A stretch of 64,000 bases of DNA. Origin: Blastococcus sp. CPCC 205250 (GTDB lineage Bacteria > Actinomycetota > Actinomycetes > Mycobacteriales > Geodermatophilaceae). Made by a program: the position numbers and the translations under genes. This document shows positions 7,500 to 15,534 of the stretch, piece after piece. The stretch lies in assembly GCF_019799925.1 (NCBI RefSeq), contig NZ_JABGCG010000002.1, positions 62,001 to 126,000 on the forward strand, given 5' to 3'. Each line of letters opens with the position of its first letter. The stretch's first letter is position 1. Under the pieces are notes generated by a model, which saw only the letters and a program-made list of their open reading frames with translations, did no database searches and was not told the DNA's origin.

Positions 7500-8684
7500 T
7501 CAGGCGTCGAGCCCGCGCCACGGCACGAGGTCCACCGGCGCGCCGGCGTGCAGCACGGTCACCGGCTCGTACCGCGGGGCCACGATCGAGTTGCCGGCGG
7601 CGTCGGGCAGCAGCTGGTCGCTGACCTCCTCGACCACCGTGACGTGCGCGGGGTTGCCGACGGTCAGCGCACCGTAGCCCTCGTCCGCGATGCCCAGCAG
7701 CCGCGCCGGGTCGATGGTGGCGCGCTTGACGATCTCCGGCAGCGGTGCTCCCAGGGCGACCAGCTTCGACAGGCTGGTGAGCAGGTCGAAGACCGGGCCG
7801 CGCCAGTTGCGGCCACTGGTGTCGGACGAGGCGATGTCGGGGAGGAAGCCCGCGGCGATCGCCGGGCGGGCGACGTCGTAGCTCAGGTTGCTCTTGCCGT
7901 GGGCCGAGTCGAAGAGCACCCCACGGGCACGCGCCTCGGCGACGGCCGGCTGGACCGCGCCCTCCTGGAGGATGTTGTACTCCTTGCCCGTGTAGCAGTG
8001 GGCCACGATGTCGCCGGGCCGCAGGTAGGGCAGCACCTCGGCGAGCGGCTCGGGGGTCTCGCCGATGTGCACCATCAGCGGCAGGCCGGCCTGCTCGCCG
8101 ATGGCGAGCGACTTCTCCAGCAGCGGGCGCCACTGGTCGGCCGGGACGACGTCGGTCGACAGCCGGATCTTGAAGCCGCGGACGATGTCGGGGTTCTCCG
8201 CCGCGACCTGGAGCGCGTCCTCGGGCACGAGCGTGTCGGGGTTGAGCAGCTCGCCGAAGCGGAAGTCGATGAGACCCAGCACCGAGACGTTGAGGAAGCT
8301 GAGGATCCGCATCCCACTGGGCTCGACGACGAACTTCTTGAACGCGGCGAACGTCGAGGCACCGGCGGTGCCGGCGTCGGCGGCGGCCACGACCCCGCGG
8401 CGCAGGTGCGCCTCGACGGGGTTGGCGCCGACCTTCGACACGAGCTCGAAGATGTGGGTGTGGCCCTCCACCAGGCCCGGCAGCACCAGCCGGCCGGTGC
8501 AGTCGACGCGCTCGGTCGCCGGGCCGTCGATGGCCGGGGCGACCGCGCTGATCCGGCCGTCGGTCACCGCGACGTCGTAGCGGCCGTCGATGCCGTTGGC
8601 CGGGTCGAGGACCCGCCCACCGGTGAGGACCAGGTCGTGGACGGCGCTCGCGGCGTCCGTGCGGGTGTCGGCGGGTGCGGACAT
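7500..8684 (-). CDS. Amidohydrolase/deacetylase-family metallohydrolase
   Basis: The 394-residue protein is an amidohydrolase-superfamily TIM barrel with a binuclear-type site. His75 and His77 (EGHTH), a candidate carbamylated Lys172 (GFKIRLS), His206 (MVHIGE), His229 (VAHCYTG) and Asp288 (ASSDTSG) can all be seen. It resembles the dihydroorotase/deacetylase-like branch. Such enzymes hydrolyse cyclic amides or N-acyl groups. It sits between the FAH-family gene (34 nt upstream) and the aldolase (51 nt downstream), so it probably opens or deacylates a pathway intermediate. The substrate is unknown. Confidence 0.87.
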   Translation of the reverse strand: MSAPADTRTDAASAVHDLVLTGGRVLDPANGIDGRYDVAVTDGRISAVAPAIDGPATERVDCTGRLVLPGLVEGHTHIFELVSKVGANPVEAHLRRGVVAAADAGTAGASTFAAFKKFVVEPSGMRILSFLNVSVLGLIDFRFGELLNPDTLVPEDALQVAAENPDIVRGFKIRLSTDVVPADQWRPLLEKSLAIGEQAGLPLMVHIGETPEPLAEVLPYLRPGDIVAHCYTGKEYNILQEGAVQPAVAEARARGVLFDSAHGKSNLSYDVARPAIAAGFLPDIASSDTSGRNWRGPVFDLLTSLSKLVALGAPLPEIVKRATIDPARLLGIADEGYGALTVGNPAHVTVVEEVSDQLLPDAAGNSIVAPRYEPVTVLHAGAPVDLVPWRGLDA

Positions 8685-8718
8685 GCGGTGGGCTCCGATG
8701 GGTCGGGGACGACGGGGG

Positions 8719-9633
8719 TCAGTGGGACGCGCGCTGCTCGCGATGGCCCCGCTGCAGGGGCCCGCGAGCCGGCGAGCGGTGGGGGGCAGCGGGATCCTCC
8801 GCCGGCGCGGCGGCGGAGGAGACAGTGGTGCTCAGCGGTGCGACGCCCTCGACCTCGACGGTGAGGACGTCGCCGGGGAGGAGGTAGCAGCCGCGGTCCT
8901 GGCCGGTGCCCGCGGGCGTGCCGCTCAGGAACACGTCGCCGGGCTCCAGCACGGCGTACCGGGAGATCCGGGCGAGCAGCTCGGGGATCGACCAGAGCAT
9001 GTCGGCGCTCGTGTCGTCCTGGTGCACCACGCCGTTGACCGACCCGCGGACGCGGATCGCGCCGGCGTCGGGGAGCGTGCGCGCGTCGAGCACGGAGGCG
9101 CCCAGCGGGGTGCAGCCGGGGAAGCTCTTGGCCAGCGCCGGGGTACCGGTCGCCTTCATGACGTCGCGCGCGGTGAGGTCGTTGCCGGCCGTGACGCCGG
9201 CGACGGCGGCCCAGGCCTCGCGCTCGGACGCGCGGTACAGGCGGCGGCCCAGGACGACGGCGATCTCGGCCTCGGCGTCCAGCTGCTCGGTGACGCCGGA
9301 CGGGTGAGCCACCCGCCCGTTCGGGCCGGCCACCGACGAGGCGGCGCAGACGTACAGGATCGGCTCGGCGGGCACCTCCCGGCCGGTCACGCGCACCTTG
9401 GAGTGGTAGTTGAGCCCGACGCCCCAGACCGTGCCGGGCGAGGGCAGCGGGGGCAGTGCGCGGGCCAGCGCCTCGGCCGCCGGCAGCCGCCGGACGACGC
9501 GCGCACCGGCCGCCGCGGCCAGCGACCCGGTGTCGGCGACGAGCTCCCCGACGTCGCGGTGGGGCAGGTCCAGGACGGCGACCTCGTCGCCCTCACGACG
9601 CGCCAGTCCCTCCGGCGTCGCGAGCAGGTCCAT
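8719..9633 (-). CDS. Fumarylacetoacetate hydrolase (FAH) family protein
   Basis: This is a 304-residue FAH-fold enzyme. The metal ligands Glu121 and Glu123 (DAEAEIAVVLGR) and Asp152 (GNDLTARD), the AKSFPGCTPLG loop and the SGTPAGTG strand are all present. Members hydrolyse, hydrate or decarboxylate beta-keto or 2-oxo acids, including the decarboxylase and hydratase steps of meta-cleavage pathways. The C-terminal tail of about 25 residues after PLSTTVSS is Arg/Pro-rich and probably disordered. It is the first gene of the leftward operon FAH, amidohydrolase, aldolase, cupin; two or three IclR-type sites lie at 9649-9701, just upstream. Confidence 0.9.
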   Translation of the reverse strand: MDLLATPEGLARREGDEVAVLDLPHRDVGELVADTGSLAAAAGARVVRRLPAAEALARALPPLPSPGTVWGVGLNYHSKVRVTGREVPAEPILYVCAASSVAGPNGRVAHPSGVTEQLDAEAEIAVVLGRRLYRASEREAWAAVAGVTAGNDLTARDVMKATGTPALAKSFPGCTPLGASVLDARTLPDAGAIRVRGSVNGVVHQDDTSADMLWSIPELLARISRYAVLEPGDVFLSGTPAGTGQDRGCYLLPGDVLTVEVEGVAPLSTTVSSAAAPAEDPAAPHRSPARGPLQRGHREQRASH

Positions 9634-9648
9634 GTCGGCGATCCTTCG

Positions 9649-9701
9649 ATGCGAGACGACGTCTTGTCAAGCAATACGAGACGACGTCACGTCCCGTGAG
9701 A
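9649..9701. promoter_or_regulatory. Tandem IclR-type sites upstream of the FAH operon
   Basis: ATGCGAGA-N5-TCTTGTCA lies at 9649-9669 and ATACGAGA-N5-TCACGTCC at 9674-9694, both with spacer CGACG. A third half site, CCGTGAGA, is at 9694-9701. The left arms match the palindrome at 5147 in 8/8 and 7/8 positions. The cluster starts 16 bp upstream of the FAH start codon. Confidence 0.6.
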
Positions 9702-9744
9702 CGAGCGCAGCGTCGCCACCAGCCGGCGACCCGGCCGCAGGAGC

Positions 9745-9765
9745 CCCCCGCGGGCGGAGCGGGGG
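9745..9765 (-). terminator. Hairpin after the aldo/keto reductase gene
   Basis: Stem CCCCCGC / GCGGGGG with a 7-nt loop, 18 nt past the leftward reductase stop at 9783. G+C only, without a T-tract. Confidence 0.45.
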
Positions 9766-9782
9766 TGGGGCGGCCGGGCCCT

Positions 9783-10670
9783 TCAGTGGGCGAACGTCGT
9801 GGGCCGCGACGGGTCGGCGGGGGCGTCGTCGATCCGCGCCAGCTGCTCCGCCGAGAGCTCCAGGTCCGCGGCCGCGGCGCTGTCGCGGATCGACTCCGGG
9901 CGGGTGGAGCCCGGGATGACCACGACGGCCGGGGAGTGCGCCAGGAGCCACGCCAGCGCCACCCGCTGCGGGCTGACGCCGAGCTCCGCGGCCACCGCCC
10001 GGGTGGACACCGCCCGTGCCCCGTCGGCGGTCACGCCGGCCAGGGGCGTGTAGGGCAGGAAGGCCAGGCCGAGCTCCTCGGTCCGGCGCAGCATCGGCTC
10101 GCCCCAGCGGTCCTCCACCGAGAACGGGTTCTGCACGCTGACCAGCCGGTCGCCGAGCACCTCCGCGGCGGTGTCGAGCTTCGTCACGTCCACGTTGCTG
10201 ATCCCGACCGTCCGCACCACCCCGGCGTCCACGAGCTCGGCCAGGGCGCCGACGGACTCCGCGTACGGCACCGAGGGGTCGGGCCAGTGCAGCTGGTAGA
10301 GCCCGATGGTCTCCACCCCCAGCGCCTGCGCGCTGGCCCGCGCCGCGGCGTGTAGGTGCTCCGGGGTGCCGCGGAAGTCCCACCCGCCGCCGGGGCGCAC
10401 CAGGCCGCCCTTGGTGGCCACCAGGACGTCGTCGGCGTCCCCGGACCACGAGCGCAGCGCCGTGGCCACCAGGCGCTCGTTGTGGCCGATCTCGGTGTCG
10501 TCGTGGCAGTAGACGTCGGCGGTGTCGATCACCGTCACGCCGGCGGCGAGCGCGGCGTGCACGGTGGCCGCCGCGCTCTCCGGCGTCGGCCGGTCGGGGC
10601 GGCTGGACAGGTGCATGGCGCCGAGGCCGACCGCGCCGACCTGCTGGGATCCGATCGCACGGGTGCGCAT
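9783..10670 (-). CDS. Aldo/keto reductase
   Basis: A 295-residue NAD(P)H-dependent reductase of the AKR superfamily, with a TIM barrel in the cytoplasm. The catalytic tetrad is visible as Asp49 and Tyr54 (IDTADVY), Lys87 (VATKGGL) and His128 (LYQLHWPDP), and the cofactor region as VVIPGSTRPESI. It likely reduces an aldehyde or ketone intermediate. ATG at 10670 was chosen; a GTG at 10679 is the alternative. It is monocistronic, and an IclR-type site begins 11 bp upstream of the start, so it probably belongs to the regulon. A longer frame to 10772 would swallow that site. Confidence 0.88.
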   Translation of the reverse strand: MRTRAIGSQQVGAVGLGAMHLSSRPDRPTPESAAATVHAALAAGVTVIDTADVYCHDDTEIGHNERLVATALRSWSGDADDVLVATKGGLVRPGGGWDFRGTPEHLHAAARASAQALGVETIGLYQLHWPDPSVPYAESVGALAELVDAGVVRTVGISNVDVTKLDTAAEVLGDRLVSVQNPFSVEDRWGEPMLRRTEELGLAFLPYTPLAGVTADGARAVSTRAVAAELGVSPQRVALAWLLAHSPAVVVIPGSTRPESIRDSAAAADLELSAEQLARIDDAPADPSRPTTFAH

Positions 10671-10680
10671 GCGTCTCACA

Positions 10681-10701
10681 TTACGAGAGCACGTCCCATC
10701 C
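10681..10701. promoter_or_regulatory. IclR-type site at the aldo/keto reductase start
   Basis: TTACGAGA-N5-TCCCATCC: the left arm matches the 5147 site in 6/8 positions, and the right arm is weak. It lies 10 nt upstream of the reductase ATG, which suggests a very short leader. Confidence 0.45.
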
Positions 10702-10757
10702 TGTGAACAACCGTCCCGTGCACCGGACAGCGCAGCGCCGCGGTCCGAGGGCACGCC

Positions 10758-10793
10758 GGAGGCCCCGCCCACCGTGCGGCGGGCGGGGTCTCC
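10758..10793 (-). terminator. Hairpin terminator of the long catabolic operon
   Basis: A 13-bp stem with one G-T pair (GGAGGCCCCGCCC paired with GGGCGGGGTCTCC) and a 10-nt loop, 11 nt past the stop of the VOC gene at 10804. Confidence 0.65.
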
Positions 10794-10803
10794 GGACGGC
10801 GGA

Positions 10804-11271
10804 TCAGCCCCAGAGCTCCTGGATGGTCGCGAAGACCTTCTGGTTGTGGCTGAACTCGAGCACGTTGCCGTCGGGGTCCAGGACGGCGCAGATGTAGCCG
10901 ATGTGCTCGGCCATCTGCGTCGGCTCCCACTGCAGCCGGCCCAGCTCCTTCGCCTTGGCGGCGACGTCGTCGACGTCGGAGCGGTTGGGCAGCTCGATCC
11001 CGATGTGCGCCCACGGCGAGAACGTCGGGTCGGGCTTGCCGTCGACGATGCCGAAGCGGGCGCCGACCTCCGGCACGAACTCGCCGAGGACGAGCACGAA
11101 CGGCGTCTCGACCTGGCCGGGGTTGGACAGCCAGGCGCTGCGGCCGCTGTCGTCGGCGTTCTTCTGCACGAGCACCAGCGGGGTGACCGACGTGTAGAAC
11201 TCGATCGACCGGTCGATGTCGGTGACGGGGATGGCGACGTGGGTCCAGCGCGCCTCGGTCAGTTGGGGCAT
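10804..11271 (-). CDS. VOC (glyoxalase/bleomycin resistance) family protein
   Basis: A 155-residue single VOC protein with two beta-alpha-beta-beta-beta halves (WTHVAIPVTDIDRSIEFY and later AVLDPDGNVLEFSHNQ). It is clearly paralogous to the VOC protein at 15535-15993: both share ARWTHVA, SIEFYTS, SAWLSN and the C-terminal EFSHNQKV/EISHNQKV. Candidate metal ligands are the His of WTHV, the His of WAHIGIE and the Glu of LEFSH. The role could be lyase, epimerase or dioxygenase. GAGAGGA precedes the ATG. It is the last gene of its operon, just after an amidohydrolase. Confidence 0.85.
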   Translation of the reverse strand: MPQLTEARWTHVAIPVTDIDRSIEFYTSVTPLVLVQKNADDSGRSAWLSNPGQVETPFVLVLGEFVPEVGARFGIVDGKPDPTFSPWAHIGIELPNRSDVDDVAAKAKELGRLQWEPTQMAEHIGYICAVLDPDGNVLEFSHNQKVFATIQELWG

Positions 11272-11302
11272 GGCGGTTCCTCTCTCGTGGTGGTGGAGCG
11301 GT

Positions 11303-12715
11303 TCAGAACGAGGGCCACTTGGCCCGGTCGGGGAGCCCGGAGCGGGCGACGATGCCCTCGCCCGCGGCCTGGGCGCGACGCAGCAGGTCGTCCTCGTCGA
11401 TCGTGGTGCAGCGGTAGTCCTCGACCACGCGCCGTCCGCCGACGAAGACGGTGTGCACACCGCGGCCGTCGGCGGACCAGACCAGCTGGTTGGCGACGTT
11501 GTGCAGCGGCCGCCACTCGGGGCGGTTGGTGTCGTGCAGGACCAGGTCGGCCTGCTTGCCCACCTCGATCGAGCCGAGCTCGTCCTCGGCCTGCAGCGCC
11601 CGGGCCCCGTTGCGGGTGGCCATGGCGAACGCGTCCTCGGCCGGGAACATCGTGGCGTCGCGGCGGGCGTCCTTGAACAGGCCGGCCACGAGGTAGGTGG
11701 CGCGCATCAGGTCGTGGTAGTTCGACGCGTTGTTGCCGTCGGTGCCGATGGCCACGTTCACCCCGGCGGCGACCATCTCGGGGAACTTCCCGATCTGCGT
11801 GACGCCGTAGGAGACCTTGAGCGCCGTCGTCGGGCAGTGGGCGATGGAGGTCCCGGTCCGGGCGAGGACGGCGATCTCGGCGTCGTCGACGTGCACGGCG
11901 TGGGTGAGCAGGACGTTGCGGTCCAGGACGCCGATCTCGTCGAGGTGCACCATCGGCCGCTGCCCGAAGGTGGCCAGGAAGCCCTCGGGGTCCATCGCGG
12001 CCGGGGACATGTGCGCGCTCATCCCGGTGCCGCGCTCGTCGGACATCCGCTTGGCGGTCTGCCACAACTCGTCGCTGCAGGTGGTGTGCCCGATGACGAT
12101 CGGCCAGGCCTGCACCCGGCCGTCGGCGGCCGAGCCGTAGGTGTCCATCGCATAGGTCATGGCGCCGATCGCCTCGGCCGTCGTCATGCGCAGCGCCTCG
12201 TAGTCGCCGACCAGGTCCCACGCCCAGGGGCCGACCCGCGCCCGGATGCCGATCTCGGACAGCCCGTCGACGACGGGGTCGATGAACCGGACGGTGCCGG
12301 CCTCGAGGAACGCCGTCGTCCCGGACTTGAGCATCTCCAGCGCGGCCAGCTGCGCCGAGATGTGCTCGTCCTCCTCCGTGTAGTGCGTGTGGATCGGCGT
12401 CAGCCACTCGAAGACGTTCTCGAGGAACGGGGTGTCGTCGGGCACGAAGCCGCGGGTCAGCGGCTCCCCGGTGATGTGCACGTGGGTGTTGATCAGCCCG
12501 GGCGTGACGACGAAGCGCTCCCCCGCGACGACGTCGTCGGACGTCCAGCGCGCGGCGAGGTCGGCGGACTGCCCGACGTCGACGACCCGGCCGTCCCGCA
12601 CGGCGATGCCGCCGTCGCGGAAGACCCGCCGCTCGTCGTCCATGGTCACGACGTGGGCGCCCAGGACGAGCGTGTCGCAGCGGTCGCCGGTCGCGGTGGT
12701 GCGGTCCTCGGTCAT
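11303..12715 (-). CDS. TrzN/AtzB-like amidohydrolase (deaminase or chlorohydrolase type)
   Basis: A 470-residue subtype III amidohydrolase with one metal site: His78-x-His80 (NTHVH), His235 (SAHMSP), His272/His275 (THAVH) and Asp326 (GTDGNNAS). Relatives deaminate or dechlorinate N-heterocycles (guanine, cytosine, s-triazines, S-adenosylhomocysteine-type adenines). The metal-site Asp lies in GTDGNN, as in the TrzN, guanine deaminase and MtaD branch. It overlaps the methyltransferase stop (ATGA) and lies 31 nt before the VOC gene. A paralogue sits at 21607-23004. A nitrogen-containing ring is the likely substrate. Confidence 0.88.
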   Translation of the reverse strand: MTEDRTTATGDRCDTLVLGAHVVTMDDERRVFRDGGIAVRDGRVVDVGQSADLAARWTSDDVVAGERFVVTPGLINTHVHITGEPLTRGFVPDDTPFLENVFEWLTPIHTHYTEEDEHISAQLAALEMLKSGTTAFLEAGTVRFIDPVVDGLSEIGIRARVGPWAWDLVGDYEALRMTTAEAIGAMTYAMDTYGSAADGRVQAWPIVIGHTTCSDELWQTAKRMSDERGTGMSAHMSPAAMDPEGFLATFGQRPMVHLDEIGVLDRNVLLTHAVHVDDAEIAVLARTGTSIAHCPTTALKVSYGVTQIGKFPEMVAAGVNVAIGTDGNNASNYHDLMRATYLVAGLFKDARRDATMFPAEDAFAMATRNGARALQAEDELGSIEVGKQADLVLHDTNRPEWRPLHNVANQLVWSADGRGVHTVFVGGRRVVEDYRCTTIDEDDLLRRAQAAGEGIVARSGLPDRAKWPSF

Positions 12716-13857
12716 GGTTCCCTCTCGGGCTCGGTGGGGACGGCGGGGCGGATCAGGAAGACGGTCTGGCGGGGTACCGGCTGCAGGACGTCGGTGAGGT
12801 CGGCACCGCCCTCGGCCGCCCAGGCGCGCAGGTCGGCGACGGTGACGCCGTGCCCGTCGGTGGCGGCGGCCATGGTCAGCGAGAGCAGCAGCTCGTGGCG
12901 CGCCCCGGCGAGGACGACGGGGCGGCCGGGGTCCGGCGCGGCGACGGGGTCCGGTCGGGGGTAGTCGGCCACGACGACGACACCCCCGGGGGCCAGCAGC
13001 CCGAGCGCGCGCAGCAGCAGCCGGCGGGCCCGCTCCGGCGGCTCGGCGCGCAGCACGTGGGCGAGGACGACGACGTCGGCCGGGCCGGGCACGTCCGCCT
13101 CGAGGTAGTCGCCCTCGACGAGCTCGACGCGGGAGGCCAGGCCGGCGGCCGCCACCGTCTCCCGGGCGACCGGCAGGACGCCGGGCAGGTCCACCCCGAC
13201 CGCGGCGGCGGCGGGCCGGTCGGCGAGCAGCGCCGCCAGCCAGGCACCGGAGCCGCAGCCGAGGTCGACCACGCGCGGGGACGCCGGCCACAGGCCCCGC
13301 TCGGCGAGCGCCGCCGCCACGCCCGCGGCGACCGCCCGCTGGGTGGGCGCGGTGGCCCGGACGAGGTCGGGGTACAGCGCGTCCAGCTCGCCGCGGGTGC
13401 CGGCCGGGACGGCGCCGGAGCGGATCGTCTCGGCCAGCTGCTGCCAGCCCGACCACGGCCCGGGCGACAGCCGGCCCAGCGCCGCCATCGACGCCGGGGA
13501 GCCGGACACCAGGAAGCGGGCCGCGACCGGGGTCAGGGCGACGGCCTCCCCGTCGCCGGTGAGCAGCCCGAGCGAGACGAGCACCTCGGCGAGCAGCGCC
13601 ACCGCGTCGCCGTCGGCCGCCGACACCGCCGCGGCGAGCGCGTCGGGCGCGAGCCCCCGCTCCCCCGCCGCGGCGAGCGCGTCGAACAGGCCCAGCTCCA
13701 GCGCGGCGCTCAGGGCGCCGTAGGCGGCCAGCCCGTTGACGACGTCCCAGACCGGGCCGGGCCCGACCGGTGGCGCGCCTCCCGGCCCAGCGCCCACCGG
13801 CCCCACACCCACCGGCCCCGCACCCACGGTCGGGGCACCCCCGGGCCCAGCACTCAC
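12712..13857 (-). CDS. SAM-dependent (O-)methyltransferase with an N-terminal dimerisation domain
   Basis: This 381-residue protein has a winged-helix-like dimerisation domain (about 35-130: VVNGLAAYGALSAALELGLF) followed by a class I SAM fold with motif I VVDLGCGSGAW and later VVVLAHVL and GGVVVVADY, as in plant-type and polyketide O-methyltransferases. The first 36 residues are a Gly/Pro/Val-rich run encoded by a roughly 15-bp minisatellite, so the true start could be downstream. Its GTG overlaps the oxidoreductase stop (GTGA), and its TGA overlaps the amidohydrolase ATG. A methyltransferase in a degradation operon is unusual; it may act on a hydroxylated intermediate. No demethylase partner is seen beyond the P450 and Rieske enzymes. 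Confidence 0.82.
   Translation of the reverse strand: MSAGPGGAPTVGAGPVGVGPVGAGPGGAPPVGPGPVWDVVNGLAAYGALSAALELGLFDALAAAGERGLAPDALAAAVSAADGDAVALLAEVLVSLGLLTGDGEAVALTPVAARFLVSGSPASMAALGRLSPGPWSGWQQLAETIRSGAVPAGTRGELDALYPDLVRATAPTQRAVAAGVAAALAERGLWPASPRVVDLGCGSGAWLAALLADRPAAAAVGVDLPGVLPVARETVAAAGLASRVELVEGDYLEADVPGPADVVVLAHVLRAEPPERARRLLLRALGLLAPGGVVVVADYPRPDPVAAPDPGRPVVLAGARHELLLSLTMAAATDGHGVTVADLRAWAAEGGADLTDVLQPVPRQTVFLIRPAVPTEPEREP
13775..13850. repeat. 15-bp minisatellite coding for Gly-Pro-Val repeats
   Basis: Imperfect repeats of about 15 bp (type CCCACCGGCCCCGCA) encode pentapeptides such as GAGPV and GVGPV at the N-terminus of the methyltransferase. The number of units could vary between strains. 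Confidence 0.6.
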
Positions 13858-14900
13858 GGCCGCAGCACGATCTTGCCCGTGGCCCGCCGCGACTCCATGT
13901 GCCGCTGCGCGGCCGCGGCGTCGGCCAGGGCGAACTCGCTGTCGACCGGGGTGGTGAACCCCGAGCTCCAGTAGCGGTCGAGCATCGGCCCGAACTCGCG
14001 CCGGTCATAGGGGTCCGAGCCGAGGAAGCGCAGCCCGAAGTGGTAGGCGTAGACCAGGTCGAACGACGTCCGGTCGCCGGTGGTGTTGCCGAGGAAGACC
14101 ATCCGGCCGCGCGGCGCCATGCTGTACACCGACGCGTCCCAGACGGCGGGGCCGACGTGGTCGACGACCAGGTCGACGCCGCGGCCGTCGGTGAAGCCGC
14201 GGGCGGCGCCGACCAGGTCGGTGCTCGACGTGTCGACCACGAGGTCCGCGCCGATGCCCTCGGCGTAGGCCACCTTCCGCGGGCTGCTGACCGTCGTGAC
14301 GACCCGCGCCCCCGCCGCCTTGGCCAGCTGGATGGCCGCGGTGCTCACCCCGCTGGCACCGGCGTGCACCAGCACCGTCTCGCCGGCGCCGACCGCGGCC
14401 ACCTCGACGAGTGCGTGCCAGGCGGTCATCCACACCGTGGGCACGACCGCGGCCTCGACCAGGTCCCGCCCGTCGGGCACCTCGTGCACGTTGGCGGCCG
14501 GGACGACGACGTACTCGGCGTAGCCGCCGGCGACGTTGCCGCCGACGACGCGCGCAGTGCCGCACAGCCCGTCGGCGCCGCTGCGGCAGGCCGGGCAGTC
14601 GTCGCAGGGGATCGCCGGGTTGACCACGACCCGGGTCCCGGTGCGCGCCGCCGGGAAGGCGGCGAGGTCGACGTCGGCGCCCAGGCCCACGACGGTGCCG
14701 GCCACGTCCATGCCGGCCACGTGCGGCAGCCCGAAGCCCGGGATGAGCGCCGGTCCGCGGCGCTGGAGGACGTCGAGGTGGTTCAGCCCGCAGGCGGCGA
14801 CGGCGACGAGGACCTCGCCCGGCCCGGGCTCGGGTACGTCGGACTCGGCGACCTCGAGGACGTCGGCGTCGCCGTGGACGCGGTACAGGATGCTCTGCAC
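13854..14900 (-). CDS. Zinc-binding/quinone-type MDR oxidoreductase (paralogue 1)
   Basis: A 348-residue medium-chain dehydrogenase/reductase: a GroES-like N-terminal domain (VAACGLNHLDVLQRRG), a structural zinc lobe with four Cys (CDDCPACRSGADGLC), and a Rossmann domain (LVHAGASGVSTAAIQLA). It probably reduces or oxidises an alcohol, aldehyde or enone with NAD(P)(H). GTG at 14900 has GGGAG upstream. Residue patterns closely match the protein at 23001-24023, down to the LPHVAGMDVAG segment. It is first of the group oxidoreductase, methyltransferase, amidohydrolase, VOC, which may have its own promoter in the 220-bp gap before it. Confidence 0.87.
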   Translation of the reverse strand: MQSILYRVHGDADVLEVAESDVPEPGPGEVLVAVAACGLNHLDVLQRRGPALIPGFGLPHVAGMDVAGTVVGLGADVDLAAFPAARTGTRVVVNPAIPCDDCPACRSGADGLCGTARVVGGNVAGGYAEYVVVPAANVHEVPDGRDLVEAAVVPTVWMTAWHALVEVAAVGAGETVLVHAGASGVSTAAIQLAKAAGARVVTTVSSPRKVAYAEGIGADLVVDTSSTDLVGAARGFTDGRGVDLVVDHVGPAVWDASVYSMAPRGRMVFLGNTTGDRTSFDLVYAYHFGLRFLGSDPYDRREFGPMLDRYWSSGFTTPVDSEFALADAAAAQRHMESRRATGKIVLRP

Positions 14901-14919
14901 TGGAGGGGCTCCCGGATGT

Positions 14920-14936
14920 GGACCGACATGTGGTCC
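14920..14936. promoter_or_regulatory. Dyad in the gap before the second oxidoreductase group
   Basis: GGACC-N7-GGTCC lies 20 bp upstream of the GTG at 14900, in the only sizeable gap (14901-15122) of the long operon. It differs from the IclR-type motif. It may mark an internal promoter or operator. Confidence 0.35.
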
Positions 14937-15122
14937 GGCCGGGCGCTCCGCGGTCCCCCCGGCACGCCCGATCGGCATGCAACGGTGGGATCCAGCGGGC
15001 TGCGTCGCCGCGCTCCCCCATCCGGGCCTGTTGCCGGCCCGGGCGGGTCGAGGGAAAGGAACCAGGTCGGGGGCCGGGGCGTCAAGAGCCTCGTGCGGGC
15101 TCCGGGCCCCGGCCCCGACCTC

Positions 15123-15500
15123 TCAGCCGGAGGCGCCGGTGCCGGCGTCCACGGCGGCGATCTGGGCGGCCACGACCTCGCCGTCCCAGTAGTCGGCGCG
15201 CGCGGCGACCAGGCCGTCGCGCACGCCGAAGCGGAAGACCCCGCGGACGTCCACGGGCACGGCGGGCGCACCGTCGCGCTGCATCTGCGCCGTCATCCGG
15301 TAGGCCACCGCCGCCCGGTCACCGTCGGCCAGCAGCTCCTCGACCTCGTAGTGCAGGCCGGCGAACGTGGCCAGGAAGCCGGGCAGCCGCTCGCGGTAGG
15401 CCGCCCGGCCCGTCAGGCTGCGCCCCCGGGCACTGGTGTGCTCGTTGACGAAGTCCTCGGTGACGCAGGCCGCGACGGCGTCCGGGTCGCCCGCGTTCAA
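15123..15500 (-). CDS. SnoaL-like/NTF2-fold protein
   Basis: A small alpha+beta-cone protein of the SnoaL/nuclear-transport-factor-2 type: DPDAVAACVTEDFVNEH, GRAAYRERLPGFLATF, GLHYEVEELLADGDRAAVAYRM, then two strands. TTG at 15500 gives 125 residues. The natural N-terminal helix (DTRAAVGAFLAALNAGD) extends upstream without a stop to a CTG at 15542 (139 residues), which would overlap the VOC stop. Family members are polyketide cyclases, isomerases or dehydratases, or binding proteins, and the exact role is open. It follows the VOC gene directly and is translationally coupled to it. Confidence 0.75.
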   Translation of the reverse strand: MNAGDPDAVAACVTEDFVNEHTSARGRSLTGRAAYRERLPGFLATFAGLHYEVEELLADGDRAAVAYRMTAQMQRDGAPAVPVDVRGVFRFGVRDGLVAARADYWDGEVVAAQIAAVDAGTGASG

Positions 15501-15534
15501 CGCGGCGAGGAAGGCCCCGACCGCGGCGCGGGTG

